A DNA stretch of 64,000 nucleotides from Plumapathes pennacea (Eukaryota > Cnidaria > Anthozoa > Antipatharia > Myriopathidae). The stretch is from positions 1,403,001 to 1,467,000 of the forward strand of contig OZ038471.1 in NCBI GenBank assembly GCA_964036295.1, read 5' to 3'. Positions 13,401 through 27,300 of the stretch are shown piece after piece; position 1 is the stretch's first letter, and each line of letters opens with the position of its first letter. Position numbers and translations under genes: made by a program. The notes beneath the pieces are model-generated. The model did no database searches. It was given only the letters and a program-made list of their open reading frames with translations, and was not told where the DNA came from.

Positions 13401-16400
13401 TTGGCCAAAATCGGCAAAAAACCCTGTGCTATAGCCTTAGTATTTTTTCAAAATTCCAAGATTTTTCAACCATCTCAGAATCGCATGAAACTTTCAGGAA
13501 ACATTCCATGGACTAATCCAACGGTTTCTGCATAATTTTTGTAAAATTTGAGGCCGCGCGTCGCAAGAAATTAGAGCAAATCTCGCACTAATTAAAACAT
13601 CACACCTTTCGCGCAAAGGAGACACCTTTAAGCTGCTATATCTCGCCAACGGATGAAGACAGATAAGGCAAATGTATTACAAAAAGTCTTGTTATTGTCC
13701 AAACAAGGTTTCCTGAAAGTTTCAAGAGTTTTCAATTTTTGGCCAAAATCGGCAAAAAACCCTGTGCTATAGCCTTAGTATTTTTTCAAAATTCCAAGAT
13801 TTTTCAACCATCTCAGAATCGCATGAAACTTTCAGGAAACATGACTGGGACTGTTCCAACGGTTTCTGCATAGTTTTTGTAAACTTTGAGGCCTCGCGTC
13901 GCAAGAAATTAGAGAAAATTAGAGCAAATCTCGCACTAATTAAAACATCACACCTTTCGCGCAAAGGAGACACCTTTAAGCTGCTATATCTCGCCAACGG
14001 ATGAAGACAGATAAGGCAAATGTATTACAAAAAGTCTTGTTATTGTCCAAACAAGGTTTCCTGAAAGTTTCAAGAGTTTTCAATTTTTGGCCAAAATCGG
14101 CAAAAAACCCTGTGCTATAGCCTTAGTATTTTTTCAAAATTCCAAGATTTTTCAACCATCTCAGAATCGCATGAAACTTTCAGGAAACATTCCATGGACT
14201 AATCCAACGGTTTCTACATAGTTTTTGTAAACTTTGAGGCCTCGCGTCGCAAGAAATTAGAGCAAATCTCGCACTAATTAAAACATCACACCTTTCGCGC
14301 AAAGGAGACACATTTAAGCTGCTATATCTCGCCAACGGATGAAGACAGATAAGGCAAATGTATTACAAAAAGTCTTGTTATTGTCCAAACAAGGTTTCCT
14401 GAAAGTTTCAAGAGTTTTCAATTTTTGGCCAAAATCGGCAAAAAACCCTGTGCTATAGCCTTAGTATTTTTTCAAAATTCCAAGATTTTTCAACCATCTC
14501 AGAATCGCATGAAACTTTCAGGAAACATTCCTGGGACTATGCCGACGGTTTCTGCATAGTTTTTGTAAAGTTTAAGGCCGCGCGTCGCAAGAAAGTAGAG
14601 AAAATTAGAGCAAATCTCGCACTAATTAAAACATCACACCTTTCGCGCAAAGGAGACACCTTTAAGCTGCTATATCTCGCCAACGGATGAAGACAGATAA
14701 GGCAAATGTATTACAAAAAGTCTTGTTATTGTCCAAACAAGGTTTCCTGAAAGTTTCAAGAGTTTTCAATTTTTGGCCAAAATCGGCAAAAAACCCTGTG
14801 CTATAGCCTTAGTATTTTTTCAAAATTCCAAGATTTTTCAACCATCTCAGAATCGCATGAAACTTTCAGGAAACATTCCATGGACTAATCCAACGGTTTC
14901 TGCATAGTTTTTGTAAACTTTGAGGCCTCGCGTCGCAAGAAATTAGAGAAAATTAAAGCAAATCTCGCACTAATTAAAACATCACACCTTTCGCGCAAAG
15001 GAGACACCTTTAAGCTGCTATATCTCGCCAACGGATGAAGACAGATAAGGCAAATGTATTACAAAAAGTCTTGTTATTGTCCAAACAAGGTTTCCTGAAA
15101 GTTTCAAGAGTTTTCAATTTTTGGCCAAAATCGGCAAAAAACCCTGTGCTATAGCCTTAGTATTTTTTCAAAATTCCAAGATTTTTCAACCATCTCAGAA
15201 TCGCATGAAACTTTCAGGAAACATTCCATGGACTAATCCAACGGTTTCTGCATAGTTTTTGTAAACTTTGAGGCCTCGCGTCGCAAGAAATTAGAGAAAA
15301 TTAGAGCAAATCTCGCACTAATTAAAACATCACACCTTTCGCGCAAAGGAGACACCTTTAAGCTGCTATATCTCGCCAACGGATGAAGACAGATAAGGCA
15401 AATGTATTACAAAAAGTCTTGTTATTGTCCAAACAAGGTTTCCTGAAAGTTTCAAGAGTTTTCAATTTTTGGCCAAAATCGGCAAAAAACCCTGTGCTAT
15501 AGCCTTAGTATTTTTTCAAAATTCCAAGATTTTTCAACCATCTCAGAATCGCATGAAACTTTCAGGAAACATTCCATGGACTAATCCAACGGTTTCTGCA
15601 TAGTTTTTGTAAACTTTGAGGCCTCGCGTCGCAAGAAATTAGAGAAAATTAGAGCAAATCTCGCACTAATTAAAACATCACACCTTTCGCGCAAAGGAGA
15701 CACATTTAAGCTGCTATATCTCGCCAACGGATGAAGACAGATAAGGCAAATGTATTACAAAAAGTCTTGTTATTGTCCAAACAAGGTTTCCTGAAAGTTT
15801 CAAGAGTTTTCAATTTTTGGCCAAAATCGGCAAAAAACCCTGTGCTATAGCCTTAGTATTTTTTCAAAATTCCAAGATTTTTCAACCATCTCAGAATCGC
15901 ATGAAACTTTTAGGAAACATTCCATGGACTAATCCAACGGTTTCTGCATAGTTTTTGTAAACTTTGAGGCCGCGCGTCGCAAGAAATTAGAGAAAATTAG
16001 AGCAAATCTCGCACTAATTAAAACATCACACCTTTCGCGCAAAGGAGACACATTTAAGCTGCTATATCTCGCCAACGGATGAAGACAGATAAGGCAAATG
16101 TATTACAAAAAGTCTTGTTATTCTCCAAACAAGGTTTCCTGAAAGTTTCAAGAGTTTTCAATTTTTGGCCAAAATCGGCAAAAAACCCTGTGCTATAGCC
16201 TTAGTATTTTTTCAAAATTCCAAGATTTTTCAACCATCTCAGAATCGCATGAAACTTTCAGAAAACATGACTGGGACTGTTCCAACAGTTTCTGCATAGT
16301 TTTTGTAAACTTTGAGGCCTCGCGTCGCAAGAAATTAGAAAAAATTAGAGCAAATCTCGCACTAATTAAAACATCACACCTTTCGCGCAAAGGAGACACA

Positions 16401-16643
16401 TTTAAGCTGCTATATCTCGCCAACGGATGAAGACAGATAAGGCAAATGTATTACAAAAAGTCTTGTTATTGTCCAAACAAGGTTTCCTGAAAGTTTCAAG
16501 AGTTTTCAATTTTTGGCCAAAATCGGCAAAAAACCCTGTGCTATAGCCTTAGTATTTTTTCAAAATTCCAAGATTTTTCAACCATCTCAGAATCGCATGA
16601 AACTTTCAGGAAACATTCCTGGGACTATGCCGACGGTTTCTGC
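10439..16643 (+). repeat. Higher-order repeat of about 3.1 kb within left arm
   Basis: Rare sequence variants recur at a fixed distance. The GTAAAATTTG variant is at 10439 and 13541, the TTTCTACATA variant at 11109 and 14211, and the CCTGGGACTATGCCGACGG cassette at 11428 and 14530. All three pairs are 3102 bp apart, about nine monomers. A further rare cassette variant (a CAGAAAACATG form) is 3112 bp apart at about 13149 and 16261. The block was therefore copied as a multi-monomer unit rather than one monomer at a time. Confidence 0.85.
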
Positions 16644-19600
16644 ATAGTTTTTGTAAAGTTTAAGGCCGCGCGTCGCAAGAAATTAGAGAAAATTAGAGCA
16701 AATCTCGCACTAATTAAAACATCACACCTTTCGCGCAAAGGAGACACCTTTAAGCTGCTATATCTCGCCAACGGATGAAGACAGATAAGGCAAATGTATT
16801 ACAAAAAGTCTTGTTATTGTCCAAACAAGGTTTCCTGAAAGTTTCAAGAGTTTTCAATTTTTGGCCAAAATCGGCAAAAAACCCTGTGCTATAGCCTTAG
16901 TATTTTTTCAAAATTCCAAGATTTTTCAACCATCTCAGAATCGCATGAAACTTTCAGCAAACATTCCTGGGACTATGCCGACGGTTTCTGCATAGTTTTT
17001 GTAAAGTTTTAGGCCGCGCGTCGCAAGAAATTAGAGAAAATTAGAGCAAATCTCGCACTAATTAAAACATCATACCTTTCGCGCAAAGGAGACACCTTTA
17101 AGCTGCTATATCTCGCCAACGGATGAAGACAGATAAGGCAAATGTATTACAAAAAGTCTTGTTATTGTCCAAACAAGGTTTCCTGAAAGTTTCAAGAGTT
17201 TTCAATTTTTGGCCAAAATCGGCAAAAAACCCTGTGCTATAGCCTTAGTATTTTTTCAAAATTCCAAGATTTTTCAACCATCTCAGAATCGCATGAAACT
17301 TTCAGGAAACATTCCATGGACTAATCCAACGGTTTCTGCATAGTTTTTGTAAACTTTGAGGCCTCGCGTCGCAAGAAATTAGAGAAAATTAAAGCAAATC
17401 TCGCACTAATTAAAACATCACACCTTTCGCGCAAAGGAGACACCTTTAAGCTGCTATATCTCGCCAACGGATGAAGACAGATAAGGCAAATGTATTACAA
17501 AAAGTCTTGTTATTGTCCAAACAAGGTTTCCTGAAAGTTTCAAGAGTTTTCAATTTTTGGCCAAAATCGGCAAAAAACCCTGTGCTATAGACTTAGTATT
17601 TTTTCAAAATTCCAAGATTTTTCAACCATCTCAGAATCGCATGAAACTTTCAGGAAACATTCCATGGACTAATCCAACGGTTTCTGCATAGTTTTTGTAA
17701 ACTTTGAGGCCTCGCGTCGCAAGAAATTAGAGAAAATTAGAGCAAATCTCGCACTAATTAAAACATCACACCTTTCGCGCAAAGGAGACACATTTAAGCT
17801 GCTATATCTCGCCAACGGATAAAGACAGATAAAACAAATGTATTACAAAAAGTCTTGTTATTGTCCAAACAAGGTTTCCTGAAAGTTTCAAGAGTTTTCA
17901 ATTTTTGGCCAAAATCGGCAAAAAACCCTGTGCTATAGCCTTAGTATTTTTTCAAAATTCCAAGATTTTTCAACCACCTCAGAATCGCATGAAACTTTCA
18001 GGAAACATTCCATGGACTGTTCCAACGGTTTCTGCATAATTTTTGTAAACTTTGAGGCCTCGCGTCGCAAGAAATTAGAGCAAATCTCGCACTAATTAAA
18101 ACATCACACCTTTCGCGCAAAGGAGACACATTTAAGCTGCTATATCTCGCCATCGGATGAAGACAGATAAGGCAAATGTATTACAAAAAGTCTTGTTATT
18201 GTCCAAACAAGGTTTCCTGAAAGTTTCAAGAGTTTTCAATTTTTGGCCAAAATCGGCAAAAAACCCCGTACTATAGCCTTAGTATTTTTTCAAAATTCCA
18301 AGATTTTTCAACCATCTCAGAATCGCATGAAACTTTCAGGAAACATTCCATGGACTAATCCAACGGTTTCTGCATAGTTTTTGTAAACTTTGAGGCCTCG
18401 CGTCGCAAGAAATTAGAGAAAATTAAAGCAAATCTCGCGGGACACATTTAAGCTGCTATATCTCGCCAACGGATGAAGACAGATAAGGCAAATGTATTAC
18501 AAAAAGTCTTGTTATTGTCCAAACAAGGTTTCCTGAAAGTTTCAAGAGTTTTCAATTTTTGGCCAAAATCGGCAAAAAACCCTGTGCTATAGCCTTAGTA
18601 TTTTTTCAAAATTCCAAGATTTTTCAACCATCTCAGAATCGCATGAAACTTTCAGGAAACATTCCATGGACTAATCCAACGGTTTCTGCATAGTTTTTGT
18701 AAACTTTGAGGCCTCGCTTCGCAAGAAATTAGAGAAAATTAGAGCAAATCTCGCACTAATTAAAACATCACACCTTTCGCGCAAAGGAGACACATTTAAG
18801 CTGCTATATCTCGCCAACGGATGAAGACAGATAAGGCAAATGTATTACAAAAAGTCTTGTTATTGTCCAAACAAGGTTTCCTGAAAGTTTCAAGAGTTTT
18901 CAATTTTTGGCCAAAATCGGCAAAAAACCCTGTGCTATAGCCTTAGTATTTTTTCAAAATTCCAAGATTTTTCAACCATCTCGGAATCGCATGAAACTTT
19001 CAGGAAACATTCCATGGACTAATCCAACGGTTTCTGCATAGTTTTTGTAAACTTTGAGGCCTCGCTTCGCAAGAAATTAGAGAAAATTAGAGCAAATCTC
19101 GCACTAATTAAAACATCACACCTTTCGCGCAAAGGAGACACCTTTAAGCTGCTATATCTCGCCAACGGAGGAAGACAGATAAGGCAAATGTATTACAAAA
19201 AGTCTTGTTATTGTCCAAACAAGGTTTCCTGAAAGTTTCAAGAGTTTTCAATTTTTGGCCAAAATCGGCAAAAAACCCTGTGCTATAGCCTTAGTATTTT
19301 TTCAAAATTCCAAGATTTTTCAACCATCTCAGAATCGCATGAAACTTTCAGGAAACATTCCATGGACTAATCCAACGGTTTCTGCATAGTTTTTGTAAAC
19401 TTTGAGGCCTCGCGTCGCAAGAAATTAGAGAAAATTAGAGCAAATCTCGCACTAATTAAAACATCACACCTTTCGCGCAAAGGAGACACATTTAAGCTGC
19501 TATATCTCGCCAACGGATGAAGACAGATAAGGCAAATGTATTACAAAAAGTCTTGTTATTGTCCAAACAAGGTTTCCTGAAAGTTTCAAGAGTTTTCAAT

Positions 19601-21139
19601 TTTTGGCCAAAATCGGCAAAAAACCCTGTGCTATAGCCTTAGTATTTTTTCAAAATTCCAAGATTTTTCAACCACCTCAGAATCGCATGAAACTTTCAGG
19701 AAACATTCCCTGGACTGTTCCAACGGTTTCTGCATAGTTTTTGTAAACTTTGAGGCCTCGCGTCGCAAGAAATTAGAGAAAATTAGAGCAAATCTCGCAC
19801 TAATTAAAACATCACACCTTTCGCGCAAAGGAGACACATTTAAGCTGCTACATCTCGCCAACGGATGAAGACAGATAAGGCAAATGTATTACAAAAAGTC
19901 TTGTTATTGTCCAAACAAGGTTTCCTGAAAGTTTCAAGAGTTTTCAATTTTTGGCCAAAATCGGCAAAAAACCCTGTGCTATAGCCTTAGTATTTTTTCA
20001 AAATTCCAAGATTTTTCAACCATCTCAGAATCGCATGAAACTTTCAGGAAACATTCCATGGACTAATCCAACGGTTTCTGCATAGTTTTTGTAAACTTTG
20101 AGGCCTCGCGTTGCAAGAAATTAGAGAAAATTAGAGCAAATCTCGCACTAATTAAAACATCACACCTTTCGCGCAAAGGAGACACATTTAAGCTGCTATA
20201 TCTCGCCAACGGATGAAGACAGATAAGGCAAATGTATTACAAAAAGTCTTGTTATTGTCCAAACAAGGTTTCCTGAAAGTTTCAAGAGTTTTCAATTTTT
20301 GGCCAAAATCGGCAAAAAACCCTGTGCTATAGCCTTAGTATTTTTTCAAAATTCCAAGATTTTTTAACCATCTCAGAATCGCATGAAACTTTCAGGAAAC
20401 ATTCCATGGACTAATCCAACGGTTTCTGCATAGTTTTTGTAAACTTTGAGGCCTCGCGTCGCAAAAAATTAGAAAAAATTAGAGCAAATCTCGCACTAAT
20501 TAAAACATCACACCTTTCGCGCAAAGGAGACACCTTTAAGCTGCTATATCTCGCCAACGGATGAAGACAGATAAGGCAAATGTATTACAAAAAGTCTTGT
20601 TATTGTCCAAACAAGGTTTCCTGAAAGTTTCAAGAGTTTTCAATTTTTGACCAAAATCGGCAAAAAACCCTGTGCTATAGCCTTAGTATTTTTTCAAAAT
20701 TCCAAGATTTTTCAACCATCTCGGAATCGCATGAAACTTTCAGGAAACATTCCATGGACTATTCCAACGGTTTCTGCATAGTTTTTGTAAACTTTAAGGC
20801 CTCGCTTCGCAAGAAATTAGAGAAAATTAGAGCAAATCTCGCACTAATTAAAACATCACACCTTTCGCGCAAAGGAGACACCTTTAAGCTGCTATATCTC
20901 GCCAACGGATGAAGACAGATAAGGCAAATGTATTACAAAAAGTCTTGTTATTGTCCAAACAAGGTTTCCTGAAAGTTTCAAGAGTTTTCAATTTTTGGCC
21001 AAAATCGGCAAAAAACCCTGTGCTATAGCCTTAGTATTTTTTCAAAATTCCAAGATTTTTCAACCATCTCAGAATCGCATGAAACTTTCAGGAAACATGA
21101 CTGGAACTATGCAAACGGTTTCTGCATAATTTTTGTAAA

Positions 21140-21300
21140 GTTTGAGGCCCTTCGTCGCAATAAATAGCAGCTTAAATATTTCTTCTTTGCGCGAAAGGTG
21201 TGCTGCTTTAATTAGTGCGAGATTTTTTCTATTTTCTTCCGACACGCGGCTTGAAAGTTTACAAAAACTATGCAGAAACCGTCGACATTGTCGTAGGAAT
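21140..21300. repeat. Head-to-head orientation switch of the satellite
   Basis: The left-arm monomer runs through the TTTGAGGCCCTTCGTCGCAATAA segment with several mismatches and stops at about 21,165. The next bases, from AGCAGCTTAAA onward, are the reverse complement of a different part of the monomer. The breakpoint is therefore asymmetric and has no unique spacer. The first right-arm monomer (21,166 to about 21,310) is more divergent than its neighbours, with for example TTTTTTCTATTTTCTTCC replacing the usual segment. Confidence 0.9.
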
Positions 21301-24300
21301 GTTTCCTGAAAGTTTCATGCGATTCTGAGATGGTTGAAAAATCTTGGAATTTTGAAAATATACTAAGGCTATAGCACAGGGTTTTTTGCCGATTTTGGCC
21401 AAAAATTGAAAACTCTTGAAACTTTCAGGAAACCTTGTTTGGACAATAAGAAGACTTTTTGTAATACATTTGCCTTATCTGTCTTCATCCGTTGGCGAGA
21501 TATAGCAGCTTAAAGGTGTCTCCTTTGCGCGAAAGGTGTGATGTTTTAATTAGTGCGAGATTTGCTCTAATTTTCTCTAATTTCTTGCGACGCGCGGCCT
21601 CAAAGTTTACAAAAACTATGCAGAAACCGTCGGCATAGACCCAGGAATGTTTCCTGAAAGTTTCATGCGATTCTGAGATGGTTGAAAAATCTTGGAATTT
21701 TGAAAAAATACTAAGGCTATAGCACAGGGTTTTTTGCCTATTTTGACCAAAAATTGAAAACTCTTGAAACTTTCAGGAAACCTTGTTTGGACAATAACAA
21801 GACTTTTTGTAATACATTTGCCTTATCTGTCTTCATCCGTTGGCGAGATATAGCAGCTTAAAGGTGTCTCCTTTGCGCGAAAGGTGTGATGTTTTAATTA
21901 GTGCGAGATTTGCTCTAATTTTCTCTAATTTCTTGCGATGCGCGGCCTCAAAGTTTACAAAAACTATGCAGAAACCGTCGGCATAGTACCAGGAATGTTT
22001 CCTGAAAGTTTCATGCGATTCTGAGATGGTTGAAAAATCTTGGAATTTTGAAAAAATACTAAGGCTATAGCACAGGGTTTTTTGCCGATTTTGGCCTAAA
22101 ATTGAAAACTCTTGAAACTTTCAGGAAACCTTGTTTGGACAATAACAAGACTTTTTGTAATACATTTGCCTTATCTGTCTTCATCCGTTGGCGAGATATA
22201 GCAGCTTAAAGGTGTCTCCTTTGCTCGAAAGGTGTGATGTTTTAATTATTGCGAGATTTGCTCTAATTTTCTCTAATTTCTTGCGACGCGCGGCCTCAAA
22301 GTTTACAAAAACTATGCAGAAACCGTTGGATTAGTCCATGGCATGTTTCCTGAAAGTTTCATGCGATTCTGAGATGGTTGAAAAATCTTGGAATTTTGAA
22401 AAAATACTAAGGCTATAGCACAGGGTTTTTTGCCGATTTTGGCCAAAAATTGAAAACTCTTGAAACTTTCAGGAAACCTTGTTTGGACAATAACAAGACT
22501 TTTTGTAATACATTTGCCTTATCTGTCTTCATCCGTTGGCGAGATATAGCAGCTTAAAGGTGTCTCCTTTGCGCGAAAGGTGTGATGTTTTAATTAGTGC
22601 GAGATTTGCTCTAATTTTCTCTAATTTCTTGCGACGCGCGGCCTCAAAGTTTACAAAAACTATGCAGAAACCGTTGGATTAGTCCATGGCATGTTTCCTG
22701 AAAGTTTCATGCGATTCTGAGATGGTTGAAAAATCTTGGAATTTTGAAAAAATACTAAGGCTATAGCACAGGGTTTTTTGCCGATTTTGGCCAAAAATTG
22801 AAAACTCTTGAAACTTTCAGGAAACCTTGTTTGGACAATAACAAGACTTTTTGTAATACATTTGCCTTATCTGTCTTCATCCGTTGGCGAGATATAGCAG
22901 CTTAAAGGTGTCTCCTTTGCGCGAAAGGTGTGATGTTTTAATTAGTGCGAGATTTGCTCTAATTTTCTCTAATTTCTTGCGACGCGCGGCCTCAAAGTTT
23001 ACAAAAGCTATGCAGAAACCGTTGGATTAGTCCATGGCATGTTTCCTGAAAGTTTCATGCGATTCTGAGATGGTTGAAAAATCTTGGAATTTTGAAAAAA
23101 TACTAAGGCTATAGCACAGGGTTTTTTGCCGATTTTGGCCAAAAATTGAAAACTCTTGAAACTTTCAGGAAACCTTGTTTGGACAATAACAAGACTTTTT
23201 GTAATACATTTGCCTTATCTGTCTTCATCCGTTGGCGAGATATAGCAGCTTAAAGGTGTCTCCTTTGCGCGAAAGGTGTGATGTTTTAATTAGTGCGAGA
23301 TTTGCTCTAATTTTCTCTAATTTCTTGCGACGCGCGGCCTCAAAGTTTACAAAAACTATGCAGAAACCGTTGGAACAGTCCATGGAATGTTTCCTGAAAG
23401 TTTCATGCGATTCTGAGATGGTTGAAAAATCTTGGAATTTTGAAAAAATACTAAGGCTATAGCACAGGGTTTTTTGCCGATTTTGGCCAAAAATTGAAAA
23501 CTCTTGAAACTTTCAGGAAACCTTGTTTGGACAATAACAAGACTTTTTGTAATACATTTGCCTTATCTGTCTTCATCCGTTGGCGAGATATAGCAGCTTA
23601 AAGGTGTCTCCTTTGCGCGAAAGGTGTGATGTTTTAATTAGTGCGAGATTTGCTCTAATTTTCTCTAATTTCTTGCGACGCGCGGCCTCAAAGTTTACAA
23701 AAACTATGCAGAAACCGTTGGATTAGTCCATGGCATGTTTCCTGAAAGTTTCATGCGATTCTGAGATGGTTGAAAAATCTTGGAATTTTGAAAAAATACT
23801 AAGGCTATAGCACAGGGTTTTTTGCCGATTTTGGCCAAAAATTGAAAACTCTTGAAACTTTCAGGAAACCTTGTTTGGACAATAACAAGACTTTTTGTAA
23901 TACATTTGCCTTATCTGTCTTCATCCGTTGGCGAGATATAGCAGCTTAAAGGTGTCTCCTTTGCGCGAAAGGTGTGATGTTTTAATTAGTGCGAGATTTG
24001 CTCTAATTTTCTCTAATTTCTTGCGACGCGCGGCCTCAAAGTTTACAAAAACTATGCAGAAACCGTTGGATTAGTCCATGGCATGTTTCCTGAAAGTTTC
24101 ATGCGATTCTGAGATGGTTGAAAAATCTTGGAATTTTGAAAAAATACTAAGGCTATAGCACAGGGTTTTTTGCCGATTTTGGCCAAAAATTGAAAACTCT
24201 TGAAACTTTCAGGAAACCTTGTTTGGACAATAACAAGACTTTTTGTAATACATTTGCCTTATCTGTCTTCATCCGTTGGCGAGATATAGCAGCTTAAAGG

Positions 24301-27300
24301 TGTCTCCTTTGCGCGAAAGGTGTGATGTTTTAATTAGTGCGAGATTTGCTCTAATTTTCTCTAATTTCTTGCGACGCGCGGCCTCAAAGTTTACAAAAAC
24401 TATGCAGAAACCGTTGGATTAGTCCATGGCATGTTTCCTGAAAGTTTCATGCGATTCTGAGATGGTTGAAAAATCTTGGAATTTTGAAAAAATACTAAGG
24501 CTATAGCACAGGGTTTTTTGCCGATTTTGGCCAAAAATTGAAAACTCTTGAAACTTTCAGGAAACCTTGTTTGGACAATAACAAGACTTTTTGTAATACA
24601 TTTGCCTTATCTGTCTTCATCCGTTGGCGAGATATAGCAGCTTAAAGGTGTCTCCTTTGCGCGAAAGGTGTGATGTTTTAATTAGTGCGAGATTTGCTCT
24701 AACTTTCTCTAATTTCTTGCGACGCGCGGCCTCAAAGTTTACAAAAACTATGCAGAAACCGTTGGATTAGTCCATGGCATGTTTCCTGAAAGTTTCATGC
24801 GATTCTGAGATGGTTGAAAAATCTTGGAATTTTGAAAAAATACTAAGGCTATAGCACAGGGTTTTTTGCCGATTTTGGCCAAAAATTGAAAACTCTTGAA
24901 ACTTTCAGGAAACCTTGTTTGGACAATAACAAGACTTTTTGTAATACATTTGCCTTATCTGTCTTCATCCGTTGGCGAGATATAGCAGCTTAAAGGTGTC
25001 TCCTTTGCGCGAAAGGTGTGATGTTTTAATTAGTGCGAGATTTGCTCTAATTTTCTCTAATTTCTTGCGACGCGCGGCCTCAAAGTTTACATAAACTATG
25101 CAGAAACCGTTGGAACAGTCCATGGAATGTTTCCTGAAAGTTTCATGCGATTCTGAGATGGTTGAAAAATCTTGGAATTTTGAAAAAATACTAAGGCTAT
25201 AGCACAGGGTTTTTTGCCGATTTTGGCCAAAAATTGAAAACTCTTGAAACTTTCAGGAAACCTTGTTTGGACAATAACAAGACTTTTTGTAATACATTTG
25301 CCTTATCTGTCTTCATCCGTTGGCGAGATATAGCAGCTTAAAGGTGTCTCCTTTGCGCGAAAGGTGTGATGTTTTAATTAGTGCGAGATTTGCTCTAATT
25401 TTCTCTAATTTCTTGCGACGCGCGGCCTCAAAGTTTACAAAAACTATGCATAAACCGTCGGCATAGTCCCAGGATTGTTTCCTGAAAGTTTCATGCGATT
25501 CTGAGATGGTTGAAAAATCTTGGAATTTTGAAAAAATACTAAGGCTATAGCACAGGGTTTTTTGCCGATTTTGGCCAAAAATTGAAAACTCTTGAAACTT
25601 TCAGGAAACCTTGTTTGGACAATAACAAGACTTTTTGTAATACATTTGCCTTATCTGTCTTCATCCGTTGGCGAGATATAGCAGCTTAAAGGTGTCTCCT
25701 TTGCGCGAAAGGTGTGATGTTTTAATTAGTGCGAGATTTGCTCTAATTTTCTCTAATTTCTTGCGACGCGCGGCCTCAAAGTTTACAAAAACTATGCATA
25801 AACCGTCGGCATAGTCCCAGGATTGTTTCCTGAAAGTTTCATGCGATTCTGAGATGGTTGAAAAATCTTGGAATTTTGAAAAAATACTAAGGCTATAGCA
25901 CAGGGTTTTTTGCCGATTTTGGCCAAAAATTGAAAACTCTTGAAACTTTCAGGAAACCTTGTTTGGACAATAACAAGACTTTTTGTAATACATTTGCCTT
26001 ATCTGTCTTCATCCGTTGGCGAGATATAGCAGTTTAAAGGTGTCTCCTTTGCGTGAAAGGTGTGATGTTTTAATTAGTGCGAGATTTGCTCTAATTTTCT
26101 CTAATTTCTTGCGACGCGCGGCCTCAAAGTTTACAAAAACTATGCAGAAACCGTTGGAACAGTCCATGGAATGTTTCCTGAAAGTTTCATGCGATTCTGA
26201 GATGGTTGAAAAATCTTGGAATTTTGAAAAAATACTAAGGCTATAGCACAGGGTTTTTTGCCGATTTTGGCCAAAAATTGAAAACTCTTGAAACTTTCAG
26301 GAAACCTTGTTTGGACAATAACAAGACTTTTTGTAATACATTTGCCTTATCTGTCTTCATCCGTTGGCGAGATATAGCAGCTTAAAGGTGTCTCCTTTGC
26401 GCGAAAGGTGTGATGTTTTAATTAGTGCGAGATTTGCTCTAATTTTCTGTAATTTCTTGCGACGCGCGGCCTCAAAGTTTACAAAAACTATGCAGAAACC
26501 GTCGGCATAGTCCCAGGATTGTTTCCTGAAAGTTTCATGCGATTCTGAGATGGTTGAAAAATCTTGGAATTTTGAAAAAATACTAAGGCTATAGCACAGG
26601 GTTTTTTTTCGATTTTGGCCAAAAATTGAAAACTCTTGAAACTTTCAGGAAACCTTGTTTGGACAATAACAAGACTTTTTGTAATACATTTGCCTTATCT
26701 GTCTTCATCCGTTGGCGAGATATAGCAGCTTAAAGGTGTCTCCTTTGCGCGAAAGGTGTGATGTTTTAATTAGTGCGAGATTTGCTCTAATTTTCTCTAA
26801 TTTCTTGCGACGCGCGGCCTCAAAGTTTACAATAACTATGCAGAAACCGTTGGATTAGTCCATGGCATGTTTCCTGAAAGTTTCATGCGATTCTGAGATG
26901 GTTGAAAAATCTTGGAATTTTGAAAAAATACTAAGGCTATAGCACAGGGTTTTTTGCCGATTTTGGCCAAAAATTGAAAACTCTTGAAACTTTCAAGAAA
27001 CCTTGTTTGGACAATAACAAGACTTTTTGTAATACATTTGCCTTATCTGTCTTCATCCGTTGGCGAGATATAGCAGCTTAAAGGTGTCTCCTTTGCGCGA
27101 AAGGTGTGATGTTTTAATTAGTGCGAGATTTGCTCTAATTTTCTCTAATTTCTTGCGACGCGCGGCCTCAAAGTTTACAAAAACTATGCATAAACCGTCG
27201 GCATAGTCCCAGGATTGTTTCCTGAAAGTCTCATGCGATTCTGAGATGGTTGAAAAATCTTGGAATTTTGAAAAAATACTAAGGCTATAGCACAGGGTTT

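Larger units (their letters stand above)
1..21165 (+). repeat. Satellite array, left arm (about 348-bp monomer, about 61 copies)
   Basis: Head-to-tail tandem copies fill the whole interval, and the window begins inside the array. The period is 348 bp, as shown by the spacing of identical blocks at 1020 and 1368. Many copies are about 12 bp shorter because one GAAAATTAGAGC-type segment is missing. Copies differ mainly in one roughly 20-bp cassette upstream of the CAACGGTTTCTGCATAG segment; the rest is nearly identical, which points to recent homogenisation. Nothing interrupts the array: no gene, transposon or unique spacer. Function is unknown. Pericentromeric or other heterochromatic satellite is a plausible role, but I see no canonical CENP-B box. 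Confidence 0.97.

Noticed and set aside
1..21165. CENP-B box in the satellite
   Set aside because: TTTCGCGCAAAGGAG superficially resembles the left half, but the required CGGG right half is absent.
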